Source of the DNA: an uncultured Pirellulaceae bacterium
GTDB lineage: Bacteria > Planctomycetota > Planctomycetia > Pirellulales > Pirellulaceae
Direction: 5' to 3'
Length of the DNA: 38,886 bases
Assembly (NCBI GenBank): GCA_905480545.1
Contig: CAJQQR010000275.1
Span: 1 to 38,886, forward strand
Positions 23,332-32,217 of this stretch are shown here, one piece after another. The notes under the pieces are model-generated. The model did no database searches, had not been told where the DNA came from, and saw only the letters and a list, made by a program, of their open reading frames with translations. The stretch's first letter is position 1, and every line of letters starts with the position of its first letter. Both the position numbers and the translations under genes were made by a program.

Positions 23332-24729
23332 ATGATCATGAACGAGATATCTTCCAAGTCGAACGCACCGTTGCCAAATCGAACCCCGGGTACGGCAACT
23401 CAAATAGGTTACATGCCCGGATTTGGCAACGACTTTGAGACCGAGGCTCTGCCTGGTGCACTACCAGTAGGACGCAACTCGCCCCGTCGCTGTGCTTACG
23501 GTCTATACGCCGAGCAGCTTTCGGGTTCGCCGTTTACGGCACCCTACGCGACGCTTGAACGCTCATGGATGTATCGAATTCGCCCATCGGTCAAACATGT
23601 CCGACGTTTTTCGAAAATCGAGATGCCGTACTGGAAAAGTGCGCCTAATATCGTTCGCGACGTCATTTCACTGGGACAGTATCGCTGGGATCCAACGCCC
23701 TTTCCAACGCAGCAGGTTACGTTCGTGACCGGCATGCGATCAATAACGACTGCTGGAGATGTTGGTACTCAAGTTGGATTGGCGACACATGTCTATTTGG
23801 CGAACCAAAGCATGCGTGACGAGTATTTTTACAACGCAGATGCCGAACTACTGGTAGTCCCACAGCAAGGACGGTTGGCGATTTTTACCGAATTCGGAAA
23901 GATCGATTTGGAGCCTCTGGAGATTTGCATTCTGCCGCGTGGCATGCTGTTCAAAGTCGATTTACTGGATGACGCAGCGCGAGGGTTCGTCTGCGAAAAT
24001 TACGGTGCCAAATTCACACTGCCCGGACGGGGGCCCATTGGAGCAAACTGCATGGCCAATCCTCGTGATTTCAAAACACCGGTTGCCTGGTTCGAGGATC
24101 GAGACGGGTCGTGCGGTGTGACCGTCAAATGGTGCGGGGAGTTCCATCGAACGGAGATTGATCATTCGCCGCTGGATGTCGTAGCCTGGCATGGCAACTA
24201 CGCACCCTACAAATACGATTTGAGGCATTTCGCAGCAGTCGGCTCGATCACATTTGATCATCCGGACCCCTCTATCTTTACGGTGTTAACCGCACCGACA
24301 GCAGAAGATGGCACCGCCAACATTGACTTTGTCATCTTCCCGCCGCGTTGGCTTCCACAAGAAGATACGTTTCGTCCGCCTTGGTATCACAAGAACATCA
24401 TGTCGGAACTGATGGGCAACATCCACGGACAGTACGATGCCAAACCGCAAGGCTTTAAACCGGGTGGTATCAGCCTGCATAATTGCATGCTTCCCCACGG
24501 ACCAGACTACGACGCCTTCGAAAACGCGAGCTCTTCCAATGACGATCCGGTCTACCTCGACAACACCATGTCCTTCATGTTTGAGACACGCTATCCGCAA
24601 ATGGTAACCGACTTTGCTGCCAACCAAGCCGTACTGCAGGACGATTACGTTGACTGTTGGGAAGGCCTCCAAAAACGCTTCGACGGAACGCCAGAGGGCA
24701 ACTGGTCCGAATCGAAACAGGAACCCTAA
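23332..24729 (+). CDS. hmgA: homogentisate 1,2-dioxygenase
   Basis: The enzyme opens the ring of homogentisate to maleylacetoacetate. Family marks include [19 protein letters not shown] and [22 protein letters not shown] at the N-terminus, [21 protein letters not shown] with a metal His, the Glu in [13 protein letters not shown], and [18 protein letters not shown] at the C-terminus with the last His. Start options GTG 23329, ATG 23332 and ATG 23338 differ by at most three residues; ATG is preferred. No fumarylacetoacetase gene is in the window, so the pathway is completed elsewhere. Confidence 0.95.
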   Translation: MIMNEISSKSNAPLPNRTPGTATQIGYMPGFGNDFETEALPGALPVGRNSPRRCAYGLYAEQLSGSPFTAPYATLERSWMYRIRPSVKHVRRFSKIEMPYWKSAPNIVRDVISLGQYRWDPTPFPTQQVTFVTGMRSITTAGDVGTQVGLATHVYLANQSMRDEYFYNADAELLVVPQQGRLAIFTEFGKIDLEPLEICILPRGMLFKVDLLDDAARGFVCENYGAKFTLPGRGPIGANCMANPRDFKTPVAWFEDRDGSCGVTVKWCGEFHRTEIDHSPLDVVAWHGNYAPYKYDLRHFAAVGSITFDHPDPSIFTVLTAPTAEDGTANIDFVIFPPRWLPQEDTFRPPWYHKNIMSELMGNIHGQYDAKPQGFKPGGISLHNCMLPHGPDYDAFENASSSNDDPVYLDNTMSFMFETRYPQMVTDFAANQAVLQDDYVDCWEGLQKRFDGTPEGNWSESKQEP

Positions 24730-25287
24730 AAATGAAACGTGGAGTAAGTGACGCTGATGATTGGTCTAGGAATGCCCAGAATTACGTAGCCGATTAGAAT
24801 TCCATCGTCGTCACCGTAAACCAGAATGGCATGGTCATCCAAAGCGACAACCTGAGTGTTGACTTCCTGAATCCAATCAACAAAAGTCTTTACGGACTTC
24901 TTATTATTCTAATCCATCCGTCCGTTTAACAATTCACGGACGTCGACTGAGGCATCAACCCTGAACGAGCAAGTCTGCTCGTCGAGGTCTGTTTCGATGC
25001 TGGTAACGCCTTCGGTTGCTTTTAAATCGTTTCGCACGGAAGACTCACGGCCGGTTCATTTCATATTTGGCAGCTTGATTGCGACAAGACGCAGCGTGCC
25101 CGGGGAGCCCACTTTTGACTGTTTCTTTTTACTGTCGCCACTATTATCTTGCTACGCATTCAGAGGGATGTTTTTCTGTCCGATGAAAAGCTCGACTTCC
25201 ACCAACGTGTCGACACCACTCAACATTTGATCCATTCCAAATTGCGACCGGTCCAACTGGAATTTGGCGTGAAAACAGGTAGCAGAT
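24726..25287 (-). pseudogene. decayed YceI-like / heavy-metal-associated (HMA) gene
   Basis: One minus-strand frame runs through the whole interval with three internal stops (TAG 25152-25154, TGA 25056-25058, TAG 24909-24911). The first block, HAKFQLDRSQFGMDQMLSG then DTLVEVELFIGQKN, resembles the end of a YceI domain. The second, LRLVAIKLPNMK-stop-TGRESSV then VRNDLKATEGVTSIETDLDE, is an HMA domain whose CxxC is destroyed: the first Cys position is TGA, the second is Arg. The third block (VKTFVDWIQEVNTQVVALDD, then GDDDGILIGYVILGIPRP) is unrecognised. The conservation of one frame points to recent inactivation. The end overlaps the hmgA stop on the other strand. Confidence 0.6.
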
Positions 25288-25293
25288 CATTAG

Positions 25294-26547
25294 TTATGCC
25301 GGCGTCTTTTGGGCTGATTGTGACACGCGCGCCGGAACGATGATCGCTCCTTCCTCATGGAGTGTCGCTGGTTCCGCATCTCCACCGCACAATTCAGCCA
25401 GTCCCTCATAAAAGCAGATTGAGGCGACGAGACATAAAAAAGCGTCAGCACCGTCTGGATCGTTTCCCGCTGTTCGGTACGTTTCGCAAAAGTGTTTTAC
25501 CTCCTCGTCAAACTCCAATGAAATTCCTTGACTTTTCAGAAACGACACCGCCTGCTTGAGGCAAGCTTGTGGACTATTTTTGTAGCTTCCTGAAAATCCG
25601 ATGCGATTGGCAATCTCCCTAGGGTAGGTTTCAAATAACGACTGCTCAGCAACGACCTGTGCGTTGTCGAGAACGGTGGTGTATTGACAGGAGGACAATC
25701 GATACAGCAGCGATGCGCCCGCAATGGTCATGGCAAATACGTTTTGAAACTTGTGCTTTAGCGGAGGGCTACCCTGGGTTGCTGTGTCGGTTGACCGTTT
25801 CTGCCAATAATGCTTGTCTCGCCACTTGTCGAAACGAACAAGGTCTTTCATTGCAGCGTTGGCTTTGTTGTTATCGAATCTAAAACTGAGATGCTCGGTG
25901 ATAAATTCAGTCCAGCGGTGTCTGGTATGAAAAGTAGCTTGGTTAAGGCATTGAGCAAATCCTGCGTCACTCAAAAGCGACTGAGGAATTGAGAAAGGAA
26001 AATCGAACGAACAGGCTTTAACCGAATGGTCATTGGAAAGCGACTGGCACAAATCCGGTAAAGTCCACCCTCGCCTGTTGTGCTTCCACGGTCCACTTTT
26101 CACAAACGGTCGAATCAAACGCCCATTTCGGCCCGTTGGCTCGATAATGTAACGCCGATCACCGACTCGGACAGCCTCGATGAGGATAATCTTTTTCGCC
26201 TGATCCCCAGCCTTCCTCGGGACTCCGAAGTCGCAACCAGCTACCCTCGGTCGAAATGCAAGGCACGCCTCCAATGAAGTCGGACCAGCAAGTCGGTGAT
26301 TATCGCCGAGGTCGCTGAGCATTTCCGGTGGTAGGGCACTGTTGGTAAAGAGTTCCGTAAAGTCGGCATCGAGGACCTCGGCCAAACGACGGACAAACTT
26401 CTCGCTGGGACAATCGCCGATTTTGAGTCGCTCGTTCTCCATTTTTGAGATAGACAAAGGACTGACCCCAAGACGCTCAGCAAGTTTCTGCTGAGTGAGT
26501 CCCTGCCTCTCTCGTAGCTCTCTAATTCGTTTGCCGAATCGCACCAC
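25294..26547 (-). CDS. XRE helix-turn-helix fused to a DUF429 domain
   Basis: Residues 1-60 form an XRE/Cro HTH (RIRELRERQGLTQQKLAERL, then GVSPLSISKMENERLKIG). Residues about 100-405 match DUF429, a predicted RNase H-like fold: Asp106 in GCDFG, Asp182 in SFDFPFSIP, Glu306 in FETYPREI, Asp365/Asp368 in PDGADAFLCLVASICFYEG and the EEGAIIVP end. DUF429 function is not established; a nuclease is predicted. Fusion to a DNA-binding HTH suggests a regulator with nuclease activity or a defence/toxin-like unit. The start GTG at 26547 follows TGAGG with suitable spacing. It has no partner gene besides the pseudogene 7 nt downstream. Confidence 0.75.
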   Translation of the reverse strand: MVRFGKRIRELRERQGLTQQKLAERLGVSPLSISKMENERLKIGDCPSEKFVRRLAEVLDADFTELFTNSALPPEMLSDLGDNHRLAGPTSLEACLAFRPRVAGCDFGVPRKAGDQAKKIILIEAVRVGDRRYIIEPTGRNGRLIRPFVKSGPWKHNRRGWTLPDLCQSLSNDHSVKACSFDFPFSIPQSLLSDAGFAQCLNQATFHTRHRWTEFITEHLSFRFDNNKANAAMKDLVRFDKWRDKHYWQKRSTDTATQGSPPLKHKFQNVFAMTIAGASLLYRLSSCQYTTVLDNAQVVAEQSLFETYPREIANRIGFSGSYKNSPQACLKQAVSFLKSQGISLEFDEEVKHFCETYRTAGNDPDGADAFLCLVASICFYEGLAELCGGDAEPATLHEEGAIIVPARVSQSAQKTPA

Positions 26548-26801
26548 AATAGCCTCATCATTCCATTAGCTTCGAAAGCTGTACTCTAAAGTCGTGGTAT
26601 GAAAGGGTCAAGCAAGATTGGCGGAAGTCAGAGATCGGTAACGATCAACAAGTCCCAACGGATGATCTACACTTCAAAAAACTCACGTAGGTCCAGCTTA
26701 GCGTGCCTCGTGTTAACATCACGCGTTACCCCGTGACACATGCGAGTCTCGCGCAGGTTCATAACAAGATTCAAATCAATCTCATGTTTCAGTCAAGCCG
26801 T

Positions 26802-28265
26802 TCACCGGCTTGACTGCCTCCCTGTGGTAGAACGAGCCTTATTGGACGACTCGTTGTCTAGCCAGATCCGCTTGACCTTAACCCATGCGTCTTTCTCGGG
26901 ATTAAGTATCGGCTTGAACATGAGATAACTGAGAGCACCCTGATAGCCTGCTGTTGACGCTAGGTTGATCGCATAGGTTCGAAACCTGCCATCTCCGTTG
27001 ATATCGAACAGGACCCGATCTGCTGCCGTATGCTTCGGTTGATGATTCTCGCCGTTATACCTCGTCCAAGCGACGATGGATTTCTTCTGAGTGGTCTTAA
27101 ACGCGGCTTCGATGTGAACAACGGGCGCGTCCTTTGCCTTCCAAAAGGTCGGCGGACTGATTGCTGTCATGCCAGGTTTGGAGAGGTCAAGCTGGACAAA
27201 CCCTTGGATGGGCCATCCCGCATCTGTTCCCTTCTTGTCAGCCGTATGATAGCGCCAGTGTTGGCGGTCTTTTTCGAAACGCCAGTCGGTAGTCTTCGCA
27301 TCCTTGCCCTGCTGGACAGCGTAGCTGCGAATCTCCTTCAGGCTGCCCAGAATCAGGGTGTAGCGATAGTCGTAGATAATGTTGTGGTCAAGAATTTCGG
27401 TGTGCAAGGGCGCGATGTAGCCCGTCGGCGAATCGTTGGTTCCACCCATTCCTTCGTTGCCTGCAAATCCACCAATGAACAGGCAACTGTCCGGCTTGTA
27501 GATGCCAAGGCCCCAATCCTTATCATTCACTAACGCAGCCCAGTTCTCCGTGGCAAGCCAGTAATCCCACGGGAACCCACCGCTGGTCTTCTTGGGAATT
27601 CGCTGCACTTTGTCGCCGGTAAACGGCTTATCGCCCCTGTATGTCATGAGACGATAGTACTCCCCGTTGGTGTAGACCGCCGGTAGTTCCTGATGTTTTC
27701 CCTGATACTTGGTCTTGTCGGATCGGGCGTTGTTCAGGCGAGCCCTAACCTGAGCTGTATTACCCTTCAATTCAATCCAGCATTCATAGGTGCATTCCCC
27801 GGGAACATTGTTAAGGGGCCACTGCATGGGAATGCACTTCACGTAGAGAACGTTATCCTTCTTTTTGAATTCTACGACCTTCGATCCGTTCCCGTAGTCA
27901 TCACCGGCCTGAATCGGGTTCCAGCCGATATGTTCCCAGTGCTTCTTTGGCTTCTGCCCGTTCTCGGTATAGGGCGCCGGGCCAGCGAAGAACGACATCT
28001 GGATCTGTCGGCCCCAGTCATAATTATTGATGATATTCTTACCGCTCCTGGATTTGGCGATATATGTGATCGCGCCACCTAGATCCAGGCTCACGCCCAG
28101 CCTGATCGTTCCGTTATCAATGTACTCCACTTTGGCTGGGTCATATTTCTGCCTGGCTGAAGCGTTCTGTTCGATTGCCACCGCCAAGAACACGATCAGT
28201 GACATCCGCACCACGGGCGTTGTGACAGCAACTGAAAGCACAAATGCCTGCCTTTGAATGTTCAT
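26802..28265 (-). CDS. large secreted beta-sandwich protein, probably carbohydrate-active
   Basis: The 487-residue protein has an N-terminal hydrophobic export segment (PVVRMSLIVFLAVAIEQNASA). The body is aromatic- and glycine-rich with strand-like repeats (IRLGVSLDLGGAITYIAKS, GKNIINNYDWGRQIQMSF, GECTYECWIELKGNTAQVRA), the layout of galactose-mutarotase-like supersandwich domains. The C-terminal 130 residues (FVQLDLSKPGMTAISPP, VVHIEAAFKTT, FRTYAINLAS) look like a second beta domain. I do not assign an enzyme class. It likely acts on extracellular polysaccharide. Gene stands alone. Confidence 0.6.
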   Translation of the reverse strand: MNIQRQAFVLSVAVTTPVVRMSLIVFLAVAIEQNASARQKYDPAKVEYIDNGTIRLGVSLDLGGAITYIAKSRSGKNIINNYDWGRQIQMSFFAGPAPYTENGQKPKKHWEHIGWNPIQAGDDYGNGSKVVEFKKKDNVLYVKCIPMQWPLNNVPGECTYECWIELKGNTAQVRARLNNARSDKTKYQGKHQELPAVYTNGEYYRLMTYRGDKPFTGDKVQRIPKKTSGGFPWDYWLATENWAALVNDKDWGLGIYKPDSCLFIGGFAGNEGMGGTNDSPTGYIAPLHTEILDHNIIYDYRYTLILGSLKEIRSYAVQQGKDAKTTDWRFEKDRQHWRYHTADKKGTDAGWPIQGFVQLDLSKPGMTAISPPTFWKAKDAPVVHIEAAFKTTQKKSIVAWTRYNGENHQPKHTAADRVLFDINGDGRFRTYAINLASTAGYQGALSYLMFKPILNPEKDAWVKVKRIWLDNESSNKARSTTGRQSSR

Positions 28266-28508
28266 CTCTGTTCAACCCTTCTAAAAATACGACATCTGTA
28301 ATGGTGCTGTGAATGCACCCCGAATCGCCCACTCCCGGCGGTAATGGCTCGCGAAAGAACCGACACCCGCACAACCTGGTGGGACTTTCATTTGCGGTGA
28401 CCTTTTGCCCATTTAGCGAGCAGGAGAACGGGAACGATCACCGAGCCGGAACAGAAAATCTAAAATTCAAAAAGCTCACGCTGGTCAGGCTTTGTTTGCA
28501 TTGTATCG

Positions 28509-29747
28509 TTATTGGTTCACTCGGGGTTTAGGCAACTTTTCCGCAACGGTGTGACCACATTCGACAAGGGCCATAATTGCAAACGTTGTACCGGCGTGTG
28601 AAATGTAATGCTTTGAAGGTCGTTTTCGAATCTTAAGGGAACGAACAAACCATCGCCCTGATGCTCGTTGATTGGATTTCAGCCATTCGATCGCACGCAC
28701 CAAAGAGGGATTGCTCGCCTGAACTCCGGCTTGGCGTAAGACAAATATGGCAAAACCGGTTCCGTACGCATCTGAATTTGAACCCTGCGGGTTTCCGTTA
28801 CCGGCCCGTTTCCACGAAGCGTCGCCAAGGCTTAGCAACGACCATCCACCATCCTTGCGCTGCAATGCCAGTAAATCATCCTTCCACGCCTTTTTTTGTT
28901 TTTCCGTAATAAGCTTGTTGTTATACTTGGCCCCCCATAACAACATTCCTTTTTGATGGGCGTTAACGGGTGGGGTTTTCCTCAAATAGCTCTCGATACG
29001 TTGCATTCCCAGCTTTACAAACGGCGTCTCGCGATACTCCTCATCTGCCATCGCCAGTGCGATCGCCATTAGACTGACGCCAAAATGATCGTCGTGTTCA
29101 TACGGAGGCCAATCACACTTCAGCCAATTCTTCCATTGACCTGTTGGCTCTTGCTTCGCCAAAACAAAGTCCAGTCCCTTTTTTGTTGCTGGCTGCAGTG
29201 TTTTATCGGTCAGCTGTTCGCTGATCGCCAGACATGCCGCAGTCGTAACCAACCCCTCAATCGATCCGAACTGTCCCGTCGCCTTACGGTCTTGCGTGAC
29301 AAAATCACCAATGTACGACTCTGCATATTCCCGAAGCGACTCGGAATCTGATGATGGACGCCGAAGCATCGCCTGCCCAATCATGTAGAGCCCGTTCGTA
29401 TGACACGTAACGCAGTTTCTGCGCTCTTGCCAATTCCGCGAAGTTGCATCCATAAAATGAACTGCCTGATCCAACGAAAACGTTTTTGCAAACGTCTCGT
29501 TCGGCCGGTTCGCCCCCCAATTATTTTGCTGAGGCGTTTCACGCCGAGTTTTAAGAACACGGTCATCCTGGTTTCCGTTAGTTTGACTTTCGTGTCCATC
29601 CTGATGAATGCAGTCATCGACTATATCGCTGGGTAAATCTAATCCCACCGTTTGTCCAAGTCCCTTTACTTGAAAATTTGTCACGGCATTCGCAAGGAAA
29701 AAAAAACCGAAGACACAAAGAAACAAAAATAATTTTTCGCGCCGCAT
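28509..29747 (-). CDS. CxxCH protein fused to an alpha/alpha-toroid (prenyltransferase/squalene-cyclase-like) domain
   Basis: The frame starts at 29768, but an ATG at 29747 begins the signal peptide directly (MRREKLFLFLCVFGFFFLANA). After a polar linker comes CVTCH (Cys119, Cys122, His123), a single haem attachment site in a short cytochrome-like region (FMDATSRNWQERRNCVTCHT). From about residue 150 the chain has repeats with QEPTGQWKNW, QRKDGGWSLLSLGD and SNQRASGRWFVRSL, the QxxxGxW motif of squalene/hopene cyclases and prenyltransferase beta subunits. The acidic DxDD cyclase motif is absent, so a binding role is more likely than cyclase activity. It is probably periplasmic. Confidence 0.72.
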   Translation of the reverse strand: MRREKLFLFLCVFGFFFLANAVTNFQVKGLGQTVGLDLPSDIVDDCIHQDGHESQTNGNQDDRVLKTRRETPQQNNWGANRPNETFAKTFSLDQAVHFMDATSRNWQERRNCVTCHTNGLYMIGQAMLRRPSSDSESLREYAESYIGDFVTQDRKATGQFGSIEGLVTTAACLAISEQLTDKTLQPATKKGLDFVLAKQEPTGQWKNWLKCDWPPYEHDDHFGVSLMAIALAMADEEYRETPFVKLGMQRIESYLRKTPPVNAHQKGMLLWGAKYNNKLITEKQKKAWKDDLLALQRKDGGWSLLSLGDASWKRAGNGNPQGSNSDAYGTGFAIFVLRQAGVQASNPSLVRAIEWLKSNQRASGRWFVRSLKIRKRPSKHYISHAGTTFAIMALVECGHTVAEKLPKPRVNQ

Positions 29748-29936
29748 TGAAAACCAGACTTTCTGCATTTTATGGACATTGCCGTCTCACCTTGCAAAGG
29801 CCAAACGCCGCCAAAAACAATTCCACTGCGCCCAATGGAACTGAACTCCAACGATTTTTCCAACATGTTGAGGTGATTCATTTTAAACAATCATAACAGC
29901 GAACACTTTCGTGCCCGGAGTGCCACGATTTTTTTC

Positions 29937-30370
29937 CTATAGATTTCGTAAAAACTTTTGCGAAGTGTCCGGTGGAACTTGATTTTCCATTGGAAGCGTT
30001 GACGCCGGCATATTCAATAACGAACGACCCAATACCAACCCCACAATCGACGCGATTCCATGTAGCACGAAACCGCGAAACACATCGTTAGAGAACACGC
30101 GCATTCTGTCTGCCGTCACTCCAAGAGTCACCCAAAACAAACTGACATAAATGGTGATGCAAGCAAGCGACTCTGTTCAGTTCGTATGCGGCTTGAAACG
30201 TTAAACCGTAATAAGCATCTGTCCCCGATTCCGTTTCTGTTTGAAACCTGATCTTCTGAAAATCACCTTTTTCCTGGCTCACCACAGGTTCGCTGGCACA
30301 ACTAACGGCTTCCGAAGGTTTCATAGCATTGGCAATAACGAAAACTGGAATTGCGATAACTTCACTAAAC
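29937..30370 (-). pseudogene. small membrane protein gene broken by a 4-bp insertion
   Basis: Two minus-strand frames join to one plausible protein. The upstream part (VIAIPVFVIANAMKPSEAV to TFQAAYELNRVAC) passes into the other frame as ITIYVSLFWVTLGVTADRM, FRGFVLHGIASIVGLVLGR, ending at 29937. At the junction (30159-30168) the DNA reads GCTTGCTTGC on the minus strand; removing one TTGC restores the frame. So a 4-bp tandem duplication likely broke the gene. The protein would have two or three membrane spans; family not recognised. No ATG is seen before the first hydrophobic segment; the first one lies within it. Confidence 0.5.
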
Positions 30371-30543
30371 CATTTGTCCCTGCTTCATGCCTATAGGCAC
30401 TCAACCTGCGTGTTCGAATGATTTTTCTGATCTGGATTTCAATGGTCTTGTTTGGTATCAGCATCCCAAGCCGGCAGAAAAACCAAAATTGCATTTGCTG
30501 CTCCGGTTTTCAAGCAGCGTGCCCTTAACCCAACGGATTCCAA

Positions 30544-31200
30544 ATGTTGCGATATTCTCTGATCACATTGATCGTGTTGTGTCACTTTTCTTCAAATCTG
30601 AATGCAACGGAATTTGTCGGCATTTCCGATAAAGATTTTCAGATCCACTATCGCGCGCAGCAAGGGAAATTTCTATGTTGGGCTACCTGTGCTGAAATGG
30701 TGCTGGCGCATCAAGGAATCAAACTACCAGCGGATGCGATTGTAAAAAAAATCAAAGGATTCAAGACGGATTCGACAGGCAGTTATGCAGACATGCTCAA
30801 ATCGACTAACGGTATTTTCAAGGACGTCTCAGACCAACAGGTTGTGGTCTCTGGACAGATGATCGGTGGCGCACCATTTTCGACCGTTCTCTACACAACA
30901 TTGAAAAACAAAAAGCCCATCATCCTTCTTTACAGAACAAGTCAGGGAATGGGACACGCCGTAGTCTTGACGGGAGCCGATGTCACAATTGACAAAAGCA
31001 GCGGGGAAATAACGGTCGAGAAATTCCATGTTTTCGACCCCTTTTGCTACCGAAGAGTGATTGATTTCAAGGGCAATCGGTTGGAGGAAGATAAAGGGTT
31101 GATCAAGAGGGTTTACCACCCAAGATTGAATTTCAATCAAATGCAAATTGAAGCAGGCGTCATTTCTGCCGTGATCGTCATTGAAGGAGCCACGCTTTGA
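30544..31200 (+). CDS. secreted papain-like cysteine protease, C39/C70-like
   Basis: The 218-residue protein has a signal peptide (MLRYSLITLIVLCHFSSNLNA). The catalytic elements are Gln40 and Cys45 in QQGKFLCWATCAEMVL, His138 in GMGHAVVLTGAD and Asp165 in HVFDPF, as in bacteriocin-processing-type and AvrRpt2-like cysteine proteases. Presence of the leader suggests that it acts in the periplasm or outside. Substrate unknown. No operon partner, and no strong ribosome-binding site is seen before the ATG. Confidence 0.78.
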   Translation: MLRYSLITLIVLCHFSSNLNATEFVGISDKDFQIHYRAQQGKFLCWATCAEMVLAHQGIKLPADAIVKKIKGFKTDSTGSYADMLKSTNGIFKDVSDQQVVVSGQMIGGAPFSTVLYTTLKNKKPIILLYRTSQGMGHAVVLTGADVTIDKSSGEITVEKFHVFDPFCYRRVIDFKGNRLEEDKGLIKRVYHPRLNFNQMQIEAGVISAVIVIEGATL

Positions 31201-31686
31201 TCTTTCGCACGACGCGATCTAATCGGTACTGCATTTCGAAAATCACACGCCTCAACAAGATCCTAAAACCGCAGAACTAGATTGCGAGTTAAATTGGATC
31301 GATAAATGTCTAAGTCTACATACAGAATACCTCCCATTGCCATCTGGAGACCTCAGGGATGATCGGGATATGGATCAAACGATTAGCATGAGCGCAATGC
31401 CGTCACCGATACCGACCGCCAGCGCATTGCGTTCATTTCCATAGATTCAAAAGTCGTAAACACGGCCATGATGGAAAACAGATTAGCGTGGCAGACTCAG
31501 ACGACGAAAACCGTCAGCGCGGCGGACCTGAATTGCAATGTGACTACCGTCGCCAGATAATGGAATGCCACGCTCCGGCGAGCGTAGCTACCGGTCATCA
31601 CAACACTGACGAAAACCTAGAACGGCTTGCATCACCCTTATGTTTCGAAATGGCGAAAGGAAGATTCATGAGTCCAAAACGACCAT

Positions 31687-31714
31687 GAAAAAACGAAAGT
31701 GAAAAAACGAAAGT
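31687..31714. repeat. 14-bp tandem duplication
   Basis: GAAAAAACGAAAGT twice, exact and adjacent. Confidence 0.95.
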
Positions 31715-31802
31715 GAGACTCAGAAGCGAACATAGGAAAATCAATAATGCCCGGACTCGCGACCAAGACATAGAAGTGGCCTTCCATAAGACACTGCTTC
31801 TC

Positions 31803-31898
31803 TCAGTCGGACATGAGAAACAGCATAGCCTGCGGCACAACTAGAAACATCACGCTGATTAATCCCAAAAGAGCGATCGTGATGAAGAACCAGATCAT
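31803..31898 (-). CDS. possible 31-residue single-span membrane peptide
   Basis: ATG at 31896-31898 to TGA at 31803-31805 encodes a peptide with one hydrophobic helix (WFFITIALLGLISVMFLVV) and a short polar end MSD. It is too short for usual gene callers. No ribosome-binding site is evident, so it may be chance. Confidence 0.3.
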   Translation of the reverse strand: MIWFFITIALLGLISVMFLVVPQAMLFLMSD

Positions 31899-31924
31899 CG
31901 TATTGAATTACCGATCAACGGCTT

Positions 31925-31960
31925 AACGCCGAAATTCACCCAAACGCCAGAATTCACTCA
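31925..31960. repeat. 18-bp tandem duplication, diverging
   Basis: AACGCCGAAATTCACCCA then AACGCCAGAATTCACTCA, followed by a third partial AACGCCA. Confidence 0.85.
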
Positions 31961-32217
31961 AACGCCAAAGTGATCTAAAACTCAAAAGATTCGCGATCGC
32001 CCAGTTGAACGGATACAAAAACTGAGGGTTAGCTAAAGAGCACTCAATACTCAAAAGGTTTGAAAACTGGTGTCCAGATACGATTCATTAGCGAGATAAC
32101 GCTCGAGGTCACCGGGGTGGCGGACTAGCAGATGCAAAATTATCGCATCGAGAATGGTCGACGAAGGAGACGACGTCGCAAAATCGAAAGGCGAGCAAGA
32201 TTCAATTCAACGACTTG

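Larger units (their letters stand above)
31201..32217. other. gene-poor spacer with short tandem duplications
   Basis: About 1 kb with no convincing gene apart from a possible 31-residue membrane peptide. It carries a 14-bp exact tandem duplication (31687-31714) and an 18-bp diverged one (31925-31960). Confidence 0.5.

Noticed and set aside
25056..25058. Selenocysteine at the UGA in the HMA relic
   Set aside because: The second Cys is Arg, two further stops follow in the same frame, and I see no convincing SECIS hairpin directly downstream; pseudogene is simpler. Kept as a finding for checking only.
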